From Chitinophagaceae bacterium (lineage in GTDB: Bacteria; Bacteroidota; Bacteroidia; Chitinophagales; Chitinophagaceae): a stretch of 64,000 nt of DNA. A program made the translations under genes and the position numbers. The notes under the pieces are model-generated. The model searched no databases. It saw only the letters and a program-made list of their open reading frames with translations, and was not told the origin of the DNA. This document shows positions 42,913 through 51,609 of the stretch, in pieces. The stretch lies in assembly GCA_004173355.1 (NCBI GenBank), contig SEAD01000005.1:1-64000 (forward strand), written 5' to 3'. The number at the start of each line of letters is the position of its first letter. Position 1 is the first letter of the stretch.

Positions 42913-43605
42913 TTATTGTTTTGATTCTTTTTCCGCGTCTGACTTCATTTTGTCATTGGCAGTGATCAGGAACTCCACACGGCGGTTCTGTGAACGGCCT
43001 TCAGGCGTTTCGTTTGTATACTTCGGATAGTTTTTGCTCATCCCGACAGTTTTGATACGGGATGACTTGATACCATGTGAGGTAAGGTAACCCGCAACCG
43101 CAGAGGCCCTTTTTTCAGAGAGGGTCTGGTTGTAGGCATCGCTACCGGTGTTATCCGTATGCCCCTGGATTTCAAGATTGGTATCAGGATATTTATTCAG
43201 CACGGTAATCAGGTCATTCAGCGTACCGGTAGCGGCAGTCTGCAGGTTCGACTGGTCGAAACCAAACAATACCGCACTGCTGAACTCCACCACGATCCCT
43301 TCATCCACACGTTCCACTTTTGCACCAGGCACTTCGTTTTTTATCTCCTCTGCCTGTTTGTCCATTTTTTTACCAATGACCGCACCCGTTACACCACCAA
43401 CTGTAGCGCCGATGATCGCACCGAGGGCCGTATTTCCCGCAGCCTTACCTATTACTGCGCCGATACCTGCACCACCTGCGGTTCCTACCGCTGCGCCTTT
43501 TTGTGTCCTGTTCATGCTCTTGCAGCTGCTGGTCATTATAGCCAGGGCGATCATACCAATGCCCAGGTTCCTGATTGTTACCATAATAGTTTTTTTATTT
43601 ACCAT
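42913..43605 (-). CDS. OmpA-family lipoprotein with glycine-zipper segment
   Basis: The protein (230 residues from this start) has a lipoprotein signal with lipobox MTSSC, then a glycine-zipper stretch (GAAVGTAGGAGIGAVIGKAA onward, about 38-85) that may insert in membranes, and a C-terminal OmpA peptidoglycan-binding domain with GHTDNTGSDAYNQTLSEKRA and GRSQNRRVEF. It should link the outer membrane to peptidoglycan. Several Met codons (43617, 43608, 43605, 43584) could start it, all compatible with the signal. Confidence 0.9.
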   Translation of the reverse strand: MVNKKTIMVTIRNLGIGMIALAIMTSSCKSMNRTQKGAAVGTAGGAGIGAVIGKAAGNTALGAIIGATVGGVTGAVIGKKMDKQAEEIKNEVPGAKVERVDEGIVVEFSSAVLFGFDQSNLQTAATGTLNDLITVLNKYPDTNLEIQGHTDNTGSDAYNQTLSEKRASAVAGYLTSHGIKSSRIKTVGMSKNYPKYTNETPEGRSQNRRVEFLITANDKMKSDAEKESKQ

Positions 43606-43698
43606 CATTGTTTCCAAACATCATACCATGTCCACAACATTATAACAGACAGGACTTAATGTCATTAAAAAAAATGGAATGGGTAAGTGAAACCCCTC

Positions 43699-44979
43699 TT
43701 AACCCAGTGCCCGTCGCATAGCCGCTGCCTTGATGAGGCATTCCTCCCATTCAAGGGAGGGATCACTGTAGAAGGTTATGCCCGAACCTGCAGGAAGGGA
43801 GAGGTAGCGGGCGGTTGAATCGTAAAGGATACTTCTTATCACAACGTTAAAATCGAAATCACCATCTGGTCTGATATACCCTACGGTACCCGAATAGAGA
43901 CCCCTTGCCGAAACCTCATATTCGGTGATGAGTTCGGTGACCCGTCGTTTTGGCGCGCCGGTCATCGACCCCATCGGAAAACTGTCGGCGAGCATACGTC
44001 CCAGCGGGATACCCGGATCAACTTCACCGCTGATCGTGCTGATCATCTGGTATACCTGCGGGAAAACATATACACCGTAGAGTTCATCCACTTTCACCGA
44101 GCCTTCGATACAAAATCGGGACAGGTCATTCCTTACCAGGTCGACTATCATTACATTTTCAGAGCGGTCCTTGGCACTGTTGTATAACACCCGTGCCTGC
44201 GCTTCATCATCCGGCTGCATCGCCAGGGGGTCGCGTTTCAGAGTACCTTTGATAGGCTGGGAAATTACCTGGCTGCCCTGTTTGCGCAGGTATCGTTCGG
44301 GACTTGAGCAGGCAAGCCATTGGTCATCCACGCGATAAAATGCCGCAAACGGTGCAGGTGATAAAGCCGCAAGACGATGATACATTGCGAGCGGATCGAC
44401 CACCGAATCCTCCGCGTAAAATTCCTGGCAAAAATTTATTTCGTAACAGTCGCCGCGAAGGATATGCTGGCGGAGCTTGTCAATGGTATCGAGATACTCT
44501 TCCCGGCTAAGCCTTGACAATACGTTTGGCGGAGGATGGCCGGACGTGGCAATGGTGCCGCTGCAGGCATCAATATCTTTAAACACCTGTTGCGGATCAT
44601 CGGCAGTAATAACAAGTTCAGTGGCATCCAGCCGGACCAGCACATCGGGTACAAAAAAAAAGCAATCGCCAAAACCCCGGTCCGTATTGCGTTTCACACT
44701 GCCTGGCTCTGAACCGCAGGCAAATCCGAGGTGACCGAAAATCCACTGGCCCTGGTGGGTGTTTATAAATGTGTCGAGGGATTGAAATGCAGATGGGTCA
44801 GCAATACGCAGGTCAAAACGCGCGCGCGCGCCCCCGGCAGCCAGTATCTCCTCACTCCCCGGCCGGGAAGGATAGGAATGATTGTCCAGAAAAGAAAAAG
44901 TGCTGAACCGTTGTAACCAGTTCAACACTTTTTGTTTGGGATGGGCCAGCTCGCCGGCCCGGAATATGGTTGTAATCAC
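43699..44979 (-). CDS. pabB: Aminodeoxychorismate synthase component I
   Basis: The 426-residue chorismate-binding enzyme makes 4-amino-4-deoxychorismate for folate. Motifs: LRGDCYEINFCQEF, SSPERYL, QPIKGTLKRD (the PIKGT motif of PabB/TrpE), SENVMIVDLVRNDLSR and PMGSMTGAPKRRV. It starts at a GTG. PabB rather than TrpE is chosen from length and the PIKGT motif. No pabA or pabC gene is adjacent. Confidence 0.88.
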   Translation of the reverse strand: MITTIFRAGELAHPKQKVLNWLQRFSTFSFLDNHSYPSRPGSEEILAAGGARARFDLRIADPSAFQSLDTFINTHQGQWIFGHLGFACGSEPGSVKRNTDRGFGDCFFFVPDVLVRLDATELVITADDPQQVFKDIDACSGTIATSGHPPPNVLSRLSREEYLDTIDKLRQHILRGDCYEINFCQEFYAEDSVVDPLAMYHRLAALSPAPFAAFYRVDDQWLACSSPERYLRKQGSQVISQPIKGTLKRDPLAMQPDDEAQARVLYNSAKDRSENVMIVDLVRNDLSRFCIEGSVKVDELYGVYVFPQVYQMISTISGEVDPGIPLGRMLADSFPMGSMTGAPKRRVTELITEYEVSARGLYSGTVGYIRPDGDFDFNVVIRSILYDSTARYLSLPAGSGITFYSDPSLEWEECLIKAAAMRRALG

Positions 44980-45005
44980 ATTAATCCTGCGTAAGCGCGG
45001 TGGAT

Positions 45006-45470
45006 TTAATAGTCGTCGTCTTCTTCGCTGAAGTCGTCGCTGTCGTTAAACATATCCTTGAACTCATCGTCCACCTTGAATTCATCGTCATCATCAGCTG
45101 CTTTTTTGCTGCTGCCTGCACTAGTGCCGGTACCCGACGATTTTTTGGCTTTTGACTTGGGGATATCGAATTCATCAAAATCCGGATCCCAGTTGTCTTC
45201 TTCTTCTACTTTTTCCCAGTCATCCACTTCATCAGAAGACTCGTCATCCTCGTCTTCGTCTTCATCGGATGATTTTTTGGAAGAAGCCTTGCCTCCTTTC
45301 TTTTTGGCAACAGGGGCATCGTCTGAATCCTCATCGGAATCAATATCATCCTCCTCGTCTTCCTCATTATCGTCTTCTTTCTTCTTTGATTTTGAAGAAG
45401 GCTTCTTCGAACTTTCCGGTGCAGGGTTGGCCTTACCGGTTTCCTTTTTTTCTTTTTCTGATTTTGCCAT
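45006..45470 (-). CDS. Very acidic low-complexity protein
   Basis: A 154-residue protein with a Lys-rich start (MAKSEKEKKETGK), long Asp/Glu/Ser tracts, a more ordered middle (NWDPDFDEFDIPKSKAK) and an acidic end (FKVDDEFKDMFNDSDDFSEEDDDY). No domain is recognised. It resembles acidic tails such as that of RNA polymerase delta only in composition. It may be a disordered nucleic-acid-mimic or chaperone-like protein (guess). It follows purA by 81 nt on the same strand. The antisense poly-Ser frame is a shadow. Confidence 0.75.
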   Translation of the reverse strand: MAKSEKEKKETGKANPAPESSKKPSSKSKKKEDDNEEDEEDDIDSDEDSDDAPVAKKKGGKASSKKSSDEDEDEDDESSDEVDDWEKVEEEDNWDPDFDEFDIPKSKAKKSSGTGTSAGSSKKAADDDDEFKVDDEFKDMFNDSDDFSEEDDDY

Positions 45471-45551
45471 GGCCTGAAAGGGTTATTACTGTAAAATTTC
45501 AGCGAAGTTTTTAATCCGCCAAACTTTTTAAAATCTTTTTTCGGGTTTTTT

Positions 45552-46817
45552 TTACCCTACTTTAATCAGCTGGTCGCGACCTGGTCCATTGGAAATATAA
45601 TGGACATTCACCCCAAGGTAATCATTAATGAAAGCCACATAGGACTTCATTGTCGAGGGCAGGTCAGATTCCGTTTTTGCGCTGATACTGGGTGTGTCCC
45701 AGCCCGGGAATTTGCGGTAAACAGGCTCAAGCGGTGCTTTGTCGAGACGGAAAGGAATCTGGTCGGTTTCCTTGCCGTTGATTTTGTACGAAGTACACAC
45801 CTGCAGTTCGCTGAAAGCGTCCAGCACATCCGCCTTGGTCATCACGATTTTGGTTACCCCGTTTACCATACAGGCAAATTTGAGGGCAACCAGGTCAATC
45901 CAGCCACAACGGCGGGGGCGACCGGTAGTGGCGCCAAATTCGTTGCCGATCCTGCGAAGCTCTTCGCCGGTGGCATCTTCCAGTTCGGTCGGGAAAGGCC
46001 CGCCACCCACACGGGTGCAGTAGGCTTTTGTTACGCCAAACACATCCTTGATATGCTGGGGCGCGATACCCAGGCCATTGCACACACCCGCCGAAATCGT
46101 ATTGGAGGATGTCACAAACGGGAAGGTACCGAAATCGATATCGAGCATACTGCCCTGCGCACCTTCAGCCAGGATCCTTTTGCCCTTGCTGATCTGTTCG
46201 TTGATGAAATACTCCCCGTTCACTATGTTCAGCTGGCGCAGGAACTCGAGTCCCTCAAAGAACTCCTCCTCCCACTGTGAAATATCTTCATTGAAGCCGT
46301 AGTTATCGAGCAGCTTCTGGTGTTTCAGGCGGAGTTTGATATAGGTAGTGGTGAAATTCTTATCGAGGATATCCCCCACACGGATCCCGTTACGCCCGGT
46401 TTTGTCCATATAGGCAGGTCCGATACCCTTCAGGGTTGAACCGATCTTCTGTTGCCCCTTTGATCCTTCGGAAGCCTTGTCCAGCGCGCGGTGTGTAGGC
46501 AGGATAAGGTGGGTCCTTTCGGAAATGAACAGGTTTTGGCGGAGGTCAACGCCAAAAGAAGCAACCGTATCACATTCCCTTTTCAGGGTTACGGGATCAA
46601 GTACCACCCCGTTTCCTATCAGGTTCAGCTTTCCCGGATGGAAAACCCCTGAAGGGATCTGGTGTAATACCACTTTCTTATCGCCAACATACAGTGTATG
46701 GCCGGCGTTGGGTCCTCCCTGGAATCTCGCAACGAGATCATAGTCCTTTGCAAAATAGTCCACGATTTTTCCTTTGCCTTCGTCGCCCCACTGGAGGCCG
46801 AGCAGTACATCTACCAT
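45552..46817 (-). CDS. purA: Adenylosuccinate synthetase
   Basis: The 421-residue enzyme joins IMP and aspartate, using GTP, on the way to AMP. LLGLQWGDEGKGK (residues 5-17, catalytic D12), GPNAGHTLY, GTFPFVTSSNT and the GRPRRCGW block are all present. The start at 46817 (MVDVLLGLQWGDEG) matches the family; a longer frame to 46868 is less likely. It lies 150 nt downstream of relA/spoT with a terminator and its own promoter in between. Confidence 0.96.
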   Translation of the reverse strand: MVDVLLGLQWGDEGKGKIVDYFAKDYDLVARFQGGPNAGHTLYVGDKKVVLHQIPSGVFHPGKLNLIGNGVVLDPVTLKRECDTVASFGVDLRQNLFISERTHLILPTHRALDKASEGSKGQQKIGSTLKGIGPAYMDKTGRNGIRVGDILDKNFTTTYIKLRLKHQKLLDNYGFNEDISQWEEEFFEGLEFLRQLNIVNGEYFINEQISKGKRILAEGAQGSMLDIDFGTFPFVTSSNTISAGVCNGLGIAPQHIKDVFGVTKAYCTRVGGGPFPTELEDATGEELRRIGNEFGATTGRPRRCGWIDLVALKFACMVNGVTKIVMTKADVLDAFSELQVCTSYKINGKETDQIPFRLDKAPLEPVYRKFPGWDTPSISAKTESDLPSTMKSYVAFINDYLGVNVHYISNGPGRDQLIKVG

Positions 46818-46894
46818 AACTGGGTTTGTTTTTTGAACTGGTTTGTCCCAATCGTACGGGGTTTCCAAACGGGTACCATCCGTGATTGAGGCGG

Positions 46895-46902
46895 CAAAAA
46901 TA
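46895..46902 (-). promoter_or_regulatory. -7 element TATTTTTG for purA
   Basis: An exact TAnnTTTG on the minus strand, 77 nt before the purA ATG, just after the relA/spoT terminator. No well-spaced -33 element is visible. Confidence 0.45.
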
Positions 46903-46912
46903 AGCTGTCAGC

Positions 46913-46941
46913 AAAAAGCCACCGAATATTATGGTGGCTTT
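46913..46941 (-). terminator. Intrinsic terminator after relA/spoT
   Basis: AAAGCCACC (46915-46923) pairs with GGTGGCTTT (46933-46941), with a short T-run on the minus strand. Confidence 0.85.
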
Positions 46942-46967
46942 CTTAAATTTTTTAAATGAAGCGGGGT

Positions 46968-49217
46968 TTATGCGGGAATATCCTCGTTATCAAAGCGTTC
47001 AACCGATTCAATACCCGATAATTCCTTCAACCGGGCCACCAGGGTTTCGAGTTCTTCGCGGTCGTGCACAAATACCTTGATATTCCCCTCAAAAAGACCC
47101 TCCTTGGCTTCAAGGCTGAATGCGCTGATATTGATGCGCAGTTCACCCGAAATCAGGTTGGTGATCTTGTGGATTACACCGACATCGTCCAGTCCCACGA
47201 TCTTGAGCCCGGTCAGGAAGGAAATCTCCTTATTCTTCGCCCATTTCGTTTTCACCACCCGGTGTCCGTAGTTAGACAACAATTTGGTTGCATTGGGGCA
47301 ACTCGTGCGGTGGATCGTGAGGCCTTTGCCGGTGGTTACAAACCCGAACACGTCATCCCCGGGAATCGGCTTGCAGCAGTTGGCGAGATTGTACACGATC
47401 TTGTCGCTGCTCTCGCCAAATATGATCAGCTCGGTATCGTTCTTTTTATTATGCCCATGCGCGGGATTGAATTCCTGCTTGAACTCCTGCACGGTTTTTA
47501 CTGGTCGCGGTGGTTCGATGTTTTCACCCACCACCTTAAAATCCTTGATTTCCTTCAGGTCAATATTCTTGATGGCAACCTGGTAAAACAGGTCGAGGTG
47601 CGAAGGCAGTTTGTAATGCTGCACGATCTCCTCGATATTATGCTGGTTGAGTGCGGCACCCATACCTTCCAGTTTACGCTGCACGGTATATTTCCCTTCA
47701 TCCGCGATCTTGCGTTTTTCTTCTTTCAGCGCGTCCTTGATCCGTCCCCGGGCTTTGGCAGTAACTACAAATCCCAGCCAGTCTTCCGAAGGTTTTTGCT
47801 TATTACTGGTGATGATTTCGATCTGGTCACCACTACGCAGCTTATGGCTGATCGGCACCAGTTTATGGTTCACCTTGGCACCAATCGTTTTCACACCAAT
47901 TGCACTGTGTATCGAGAATGCAAAGTCAAGCGCCGTGGAATCAACCGGCAGCATTTTGACATCCCCCTTGGGAGTGTACACATATATTTCTTCCGCAAGG
48001 AAGCTGGTCTTGAATTCCTGCAGGAAATCGATACTGTCGGCTTCGTTATTGCCAATTACTTCACGGATCTGCTGGAACCATTTATCAAAGCGGCTTTCAT
48101 CGCTTGTGCCTTCCTTGTATTTCCAGTGCGCAGCGAGACCTTTCTCTGCAATTTCGTTCATCCGCTTGGTACGGATCTGTACTTCCACCCACTTTCCCTG
48201 CGGTCCCATCACCGTTGTATGCAGCGCTTCATACCCGTTTGATTTCGGATTGCTGAGCCAGTCGCGCAGGCGTTCGGGAGATGGCGTGTACTCATCCGTG
48301 ATCATCGAATACACTTTCCAGCAGTCTTCTTTTTCCCGGTCAGCGGGTGAATCGAGGATTACCCGGATGGCGAAAAGGTCATACACTTCTTCAAAGTCCA
48401 CCCCTTTCTTTTTCATCTTGGTGGAAATGCCGTGGATACTTTTCGGGCGGCCGAAAACCTCGAACTTGAAATTCCACCGTTCCAGTTTTTCCTTGATCGG
48501 ACGTATGAATTCGTTGATGTATTTACTGCGTTCCCGTTTGGTTTCTGCCAGCTTTTGTGCAATATCCCGGTAGGTTTCCGGCTCCATGTATTTCATGGCC
48601 AGGTCTTCCATTTCGGTCTTGATATTATACAACCCCATCCGGTGTGCAAGTGGTGCATAGACGTATACCGTCTCCGATGCAATCTTCAGCTGCTTCTCCC
48701 GCTTCATGCTTTCCAGTGTGCGCATGTTGTGGAGGCGGTCGGCAAGCTTTATCAGTATAACCCTAGGGTCATCGGTCAGTGTCAGCAATATCTTTTTGAA
48801 ATTCTCTGCCTGCTGTGAGGCATTTGTGTCTATCACGTTGGAGATCTTGGTCAGTCCATCCACGATGCGTGCGATCTCCTGTCCGAATTCCCTTGCGATA
48901 TCTTCCAGTGAAATATCGGTGTCCTCCACTGTATCATGCAGCAGCGCACAGATCGTGGACCGCACACCCAGTCCGATTTCTTCCACGCAGATCTTTGCCA
49001 CTGCAAGCGGATGGAGGATATAGGGCTCACCACTTTTCCGGCGCATGGTCTTGTGCGCTTCGGCGGCCATCTCAAAGGCAACCCGCAGTAATTCCTTATC
49101 CCCTGGTTTGAGCTTTGTCTTGAGTGAGCGTAAAAGGGAACGGTATTCACGCAGGATCAGTTTTCGTTCCTGCTCTTCATTCAGATTGTATTTCGGTGTC
49201 TGGGCTACAGTTTCCAT
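46968..49217 (-). CDS. relA/spoT: Bifunctional (p)ppGpp synthetase/hydrolase RelA/SpoT
   Basis: The 749-residue protein has an HD hydrolase domain with HDTVED (H94-D95...E98-D99), a synthetase domain with YDLFAIRVIL and EVQIRTKRMNEIAEKGLAAHW, a TGS domain (YVYTPKGDVKMLPVDSTALDFA) and a C-terminal ACT domain. Because the HD residues are intact it should both make and degrade (p)ppGpp, the stringent-response signal. As I recall, other Bacteroidota often have a fur-like gene between this gene and purA; none is here. Confidence 0.96.
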   Translation of the reverse strand: METVAQTPKYNLNEEQERKLILREYRSLLRSLKTKLKPGDKELLRVAFEMAAEAHKTMRRKSGEPYILHPLAVAKICVEEIGLGVRSTICALLHDTVEDTDISLEDIAREFGQEIARIVDGLTKISNVIDTNASQQAENFKKILLTLTDDPRVILIKLADRLHNMRTLESMKREKQLKIASETVYVYAPLAHRMGLYNIKTEMEDLAMKYMEPETYRDIAQKLAETKRERSKYINEFIRPIKEKLERWNFKFEVFGRPKSIHGISTKMKKKGVDFEEVYDLFAIRVILDSPADREKEDCWKVYSMITDEYTPSPERLRDWLSNPKSNGYEALHTTVMGPQGKWVEVQIRTKRMNEIAEKGLAAHWKYKEGTSDESRFDKWFQQIREVIGNNEADSIDFLQEFKTSFLAEEIYVYTPKGDVKMLPVDSTALDFAFSIHSAIGVKTIGAKVNHKLVPISHKLRSGDQIEIITSNKQKPSEDWLGFVVTAKARGRIKDALKEEKRKIADEGKYTVQRKLEGMGAALNQHNIEEIVQHYKLPSHLDLFYQVAIKNIDLKEIKDFKVVGENIEPPRPVKTVQEFKQEFNPAHGHNKKNDTELIIFGESSDKIVYNLANCCKPIPGDDVFGFVTTGKGLTIHRTSCPNATKLLSNYGHRVVKTKWAKNKEISFLTGLKIVGLDDVGVIHKITNLISGELRINISAFSLEAKEGLFEGNIKVFVHDREELETLVARLKELSGIESVERFDNEDIPA

Positions 49218-49223
49218 TGTCTA

Positions 49224-49231
49224 CGAATTTA
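49224..49231 (-). promoter_or_regulatory. -7 element TAAATTCG for relA/spoT
   Basis: TAAATTCG lies 6 nt before the relA/spoT ATG (49217). This is the same octamer and nearly the same spacing as for the lytic transglycosylase, suggesting a very short or absent leader. Confidence 0.5.
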
Positions 49232-49440
49232 CACAAAAGAAATCTCGGAAAAAAGGAACAACATGATCCAACGGTTAAACTATCCGCCGGCGGTGTGGTC
49301 TGAGTTCCGGCCGGTCAGGTCTTTCACGGGACGCGCCGATGGTACCCGCGAGCCGGCTGCCGGGAAACGACCCGGATTTATTAACGAAAATTTCAAGCCG
49401 GCAGGTCAGCTCCGGCACTTAACTTGAAAAAAATCCCGTT

Positions 49441-49821
49441 ATGAAACGAATACTGGTTGCTGGTTTTGCCCTCTTGCTCGTAAATGCCTCCCTGCAGGCG
49501 CAGACTGCCCCCGCCCGTCCGGCGGACAGTACGCAGCCTGCAAATAATTCGCGTAAAGTCCTTAAGCTGGATCTCCGGAAGGAGCTTGGCTTTTCCGACG
49601 AACAGTCCGCCAAATGGGACCTGATTACCAGCCAGACCAGGGAAAAACTGGCCACTATCAATGAAAACGGTTCGCTGGGAAAGGAAGAACGGAAGCAGCA
49701 ACGTACCGCCGTGATGAAAGACCAGGAAAGCCGGCTTCAGGCAATCCTGACAGATACCCAGAAAACGACCCTGAAAGAACTCCGGAAAGAGCGGAGGAAG
49801 AGCCGTAAAAAGGCGGGTTAA
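49441..49821 (+). CDS. Small secreted helical protein (Spy/CpxP-like by pattern)
   Basis: A 126-residue protein with a signal peptide (MKRILVAGFALLLVNASLQAQ), a Pro/Thr linker, and a helical charged region (LRKELGFSDEQSAKWDLITS...LQAILTDTQKTTLKELRKER) ending in a basic tail. The LT-x-x-Q-like element LTDTQKTTL resembles Spy/CpxP periplasmic chaperones, but the match is weak. It stands alone, divergent from relA/spoT. Confidence 0.7.
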   Translation: MKRILVAGFALLLVNASLQAQTAPARPADSTQPANNSRKVLKLDLRKELGFSDEQSAKWDLITSQTREKLATINENGSLGKEERKQQRTAVMKDQESRLQAILTDTQKTTLKELRKERRKSRKKAG

Positions 49822-49876
49822 GCCGCAGCCACCCTGCATTTCAGCGCCTGATTAGGATGAAAGCCGCGCAGGACCT

Positions 49877-49884
49877 ATCTTTGC
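49877..49884 (+). promoter_or_regulatory. -7 element TATCTTTG for the pseudouridine synthase genes
   Basis: An exact TAnnTTTG, 36 nt before the ATG at 49921. No -33 TTG at the right distance. Confidence 0.45.
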
Positions 49885-49920
49885 GGCTCATCAAATTACT
49901 GTTGTAAAACAGCAACCCCC

Positions 49921-50868
49921 ATGACAAAGAAAGCCACGGCGTTTGATAAGTTCGTCAAAAAACCAAGTAACGCCGCAGTAAAAGAGCAGTTCAAACAGGA
50001 AAAGCGGAAGTATAAAAAAGAACGGGCCGATTATTTCGACCAGAAGAAAAAGGAAGCCCGCGCCAAACAGCCCCGTGATAACTCCTTCACCAAGGGTGAC
50101 ACCCCGGCCCCCGCACCAATCCTCCACGTAAAAAAACAATCGGATGACCAGATGCCGCTGAACAAGTTCATCGCGCACTCGGGTGTGGCCGCACGTCGGG
50201 AAGCCGCCGACCTGGTTAAGTCAGGTGTGGTGAAAGTCAATAATGTGGCGATCACCGAACCCGGACATAAAGTATCGGTCAAGGATGAGATCAAGGTCAA
50301 CGGGAAAAAGATTTTCCTTGCCAAAAACCTGGTTTATATCCTGCTCAACAAACCAAAAGATTATATCACCACCACGGATGACCCGCAGAAACGCAAGACC
50401 GTACTCGACCTGATCGGCCGGGCCACTACTGAAAGGGTATACCCGGTGGGTCGCCTGGACCGCAATACCTCCGGGGTATTACTGCTCACCAATGATGGTG
50501 AACTGGCACAGAAGCTGACACATCCCAAAAACGAAATAAAGAAAGTATACTCCGTCACCCTGGACAAACCACTGGAGAAAAACCATTTCGAGCAGATGCT
50601 CAATGGCGTGAAACTCGAGGATGGCGTGGCCACGGTGGATGTGCTGGCGCATCCGGATGCAAAGGACCGCACCGTCTGCGGGGTTGAAATCCACAGCGGC
50701 AAAAACCGCATTGTGCGCCGTCTCTTCGAAGCACTTGGTTACGATGTAAAAAACCTTGACCGTGTCATCTTCGCCGGTCTTACCAAGAAAAATGTTGAGC
50801 GCGGCAAGTACCGCTTCCTCAGCGAAAAAGAAGTGCGCGACCTCAAACATTTTGGCAAAGGAAAATAA
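49921..50868 (+). CDS. RluB/RsuA-family pseudouridine synthase
   Basis: The 315-residue protein has a Lys-rich N-terminal extension (about 1-75), an S4 RNA-binding domain (PLNKFIAHSGVAARREAADL) and the pseudouridine synthase core with catalytic aspartate in GRLDRNTSGVLLLTNDG and later GKNRIVRRLFEALGYDV. It most likely modifies 23S rRNA (RluB-type) but the RsuA or RluF position is possible. It lies 3 nt upstream of the RluA-type gene. Confidence 0.9.
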   Translation: MTKKATAFDKFVKKPSNAAVKEQFKQEKRKYKKERADYFDQKKKEARAKQPRDNSFTKGDTPAPAPILHVKKQSDDQMPLNKFIAHSGVAARREAADLVKSGVVKVNNVAITEPGHKVSVKDEIKVNGKKIFLAKNLVYILLNKPKDYITTTDDPQKRKTVLDLIGRATTERVYPVGRLDRNTSGVLLLTNDGELAQKLTHPKNEIKKVYSVTLDKPLEKNHFEQMLNGVKLEDGVATVDVLAHPDAKDRTVCGVEIHSGKNRIVRRLFEALGYDVKNLDRVIFAGLTKKNVERGKYRFLSEKEVRDLKHFGKGK

Positions 50869-50871
50869 GGA

Positions 50872-51609
50872 ATGATGAACATGCTGCCCAGGATCAGTGA
50901 TATGGTTATCGCGGAAACGGAAGACTATATCGCACTGAACAAGCCATCCGGCCTGCTGTCGATTCCCGACAGGGAAGGCAAGGATATTTCACTGAAGAAC
51001 CTGCTGAATGAAAAATTCGGGAAGATCTTTACCGTGCACCGGATCGACCGCGATACCAGCGGACTGATCCTGTTTGCCAAAACAGAAGATGCACACAAAC
51101 ATTTCTCTGCACAGTTTGAACACAGGGAGACCCGCAAAATCTATAATGGACTCGTGATCGGCACGCCCTCGCCGGCAGAAGGTTCGGTAGATGCCCCGAT
51201 CTCCGAACACCCCGCAAAAAAAGGCCTGATGGTGATCAACCGCAAAGGCAAGGAAGCGCTGACCGATTATACAACACTCGACGATTTCCGTTCCTGTGCC
51301 TGGATGCAATTCAGGATCCATACCGGTCGTACACACCAGATCCGGATCCACATGAAAAATATCGGTAACCCGATTGTATGTGACCCGGTATACGGTGATG
51401 GCAAACCGCTCCTGCTCTCCTCGCTCAAGAGTAAGTTCAAGCTCTCTAAAAATGAACTGGACGAACGGCCGATCATGAACCGGCTGGCACTGCATGCATC
51501 ACAGCTGGAGCTGTCTGACCTGTCCGGCAACCAGGTCCTGCTGGAAGCCGCCCTGCCAAAGGACCTGCGGGCAACCCTCCAGCAGCTGGCGAAATGGAAA
51601 AAGAAATAG
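50872..51609 (+). CDS. RluA-family pseudouridine synthase
   Basis: The 245-residue enzyme has the RluA motif HRIDRDTSGLILFAKT with the catalytic aspartate, plus RTHQIRIHMKNIGNPIVCDPVYG. There is no S4 domain. The RNA target could be 23S rRNA or tRNA. It is probably co-transcribed with the gene before it. The stop codon directly abuts the stop of the metZ-like gene, with no spacer. Confidence 0.9.
   Translation: MMNMLPRISDMVIAETEDYIALNKPSGLLSIPDREGKDISLKNLLNEKFGKIFTVHRIDRDTSGLILFAKTEDAHKHFSAQFEHRETRKIYNGLVIGTPSPAEGSVDAPISEHPAKKGLMVINRKGKEALTDYTTLDDFRSCAWMQFRIHTGRTHQIRIHMKNIGNPIVCDPVYGDGKPLLLSSLKSKFKLSKNELDERPIMNRLALHASQLELSDLSGNQVLLEAALPKDLRATLQQLAKWKKK

Noticed and set aside
43630-43660. TATAAT-like string upstream of the OmpA-family gene as a promoter
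   Set aside because: Bacteroidota primary sigma factor uses TAnnTTTG-type boxes, and no such box with correct spacing is present; the match is likely chance.
45058-45477. Poly-serine frame on the plus strand
   Set aside because: It is the complement of the Asp/Glu codon runs of the acidic protein; the minus-strand reading has a normal start and neighbours.
47064-48242. A 392-codon open frame antisense to relA/spoT
   Set aside because: The minus-strand relA/spoT has all expected motifs; the antisense product has none and is a shadow.
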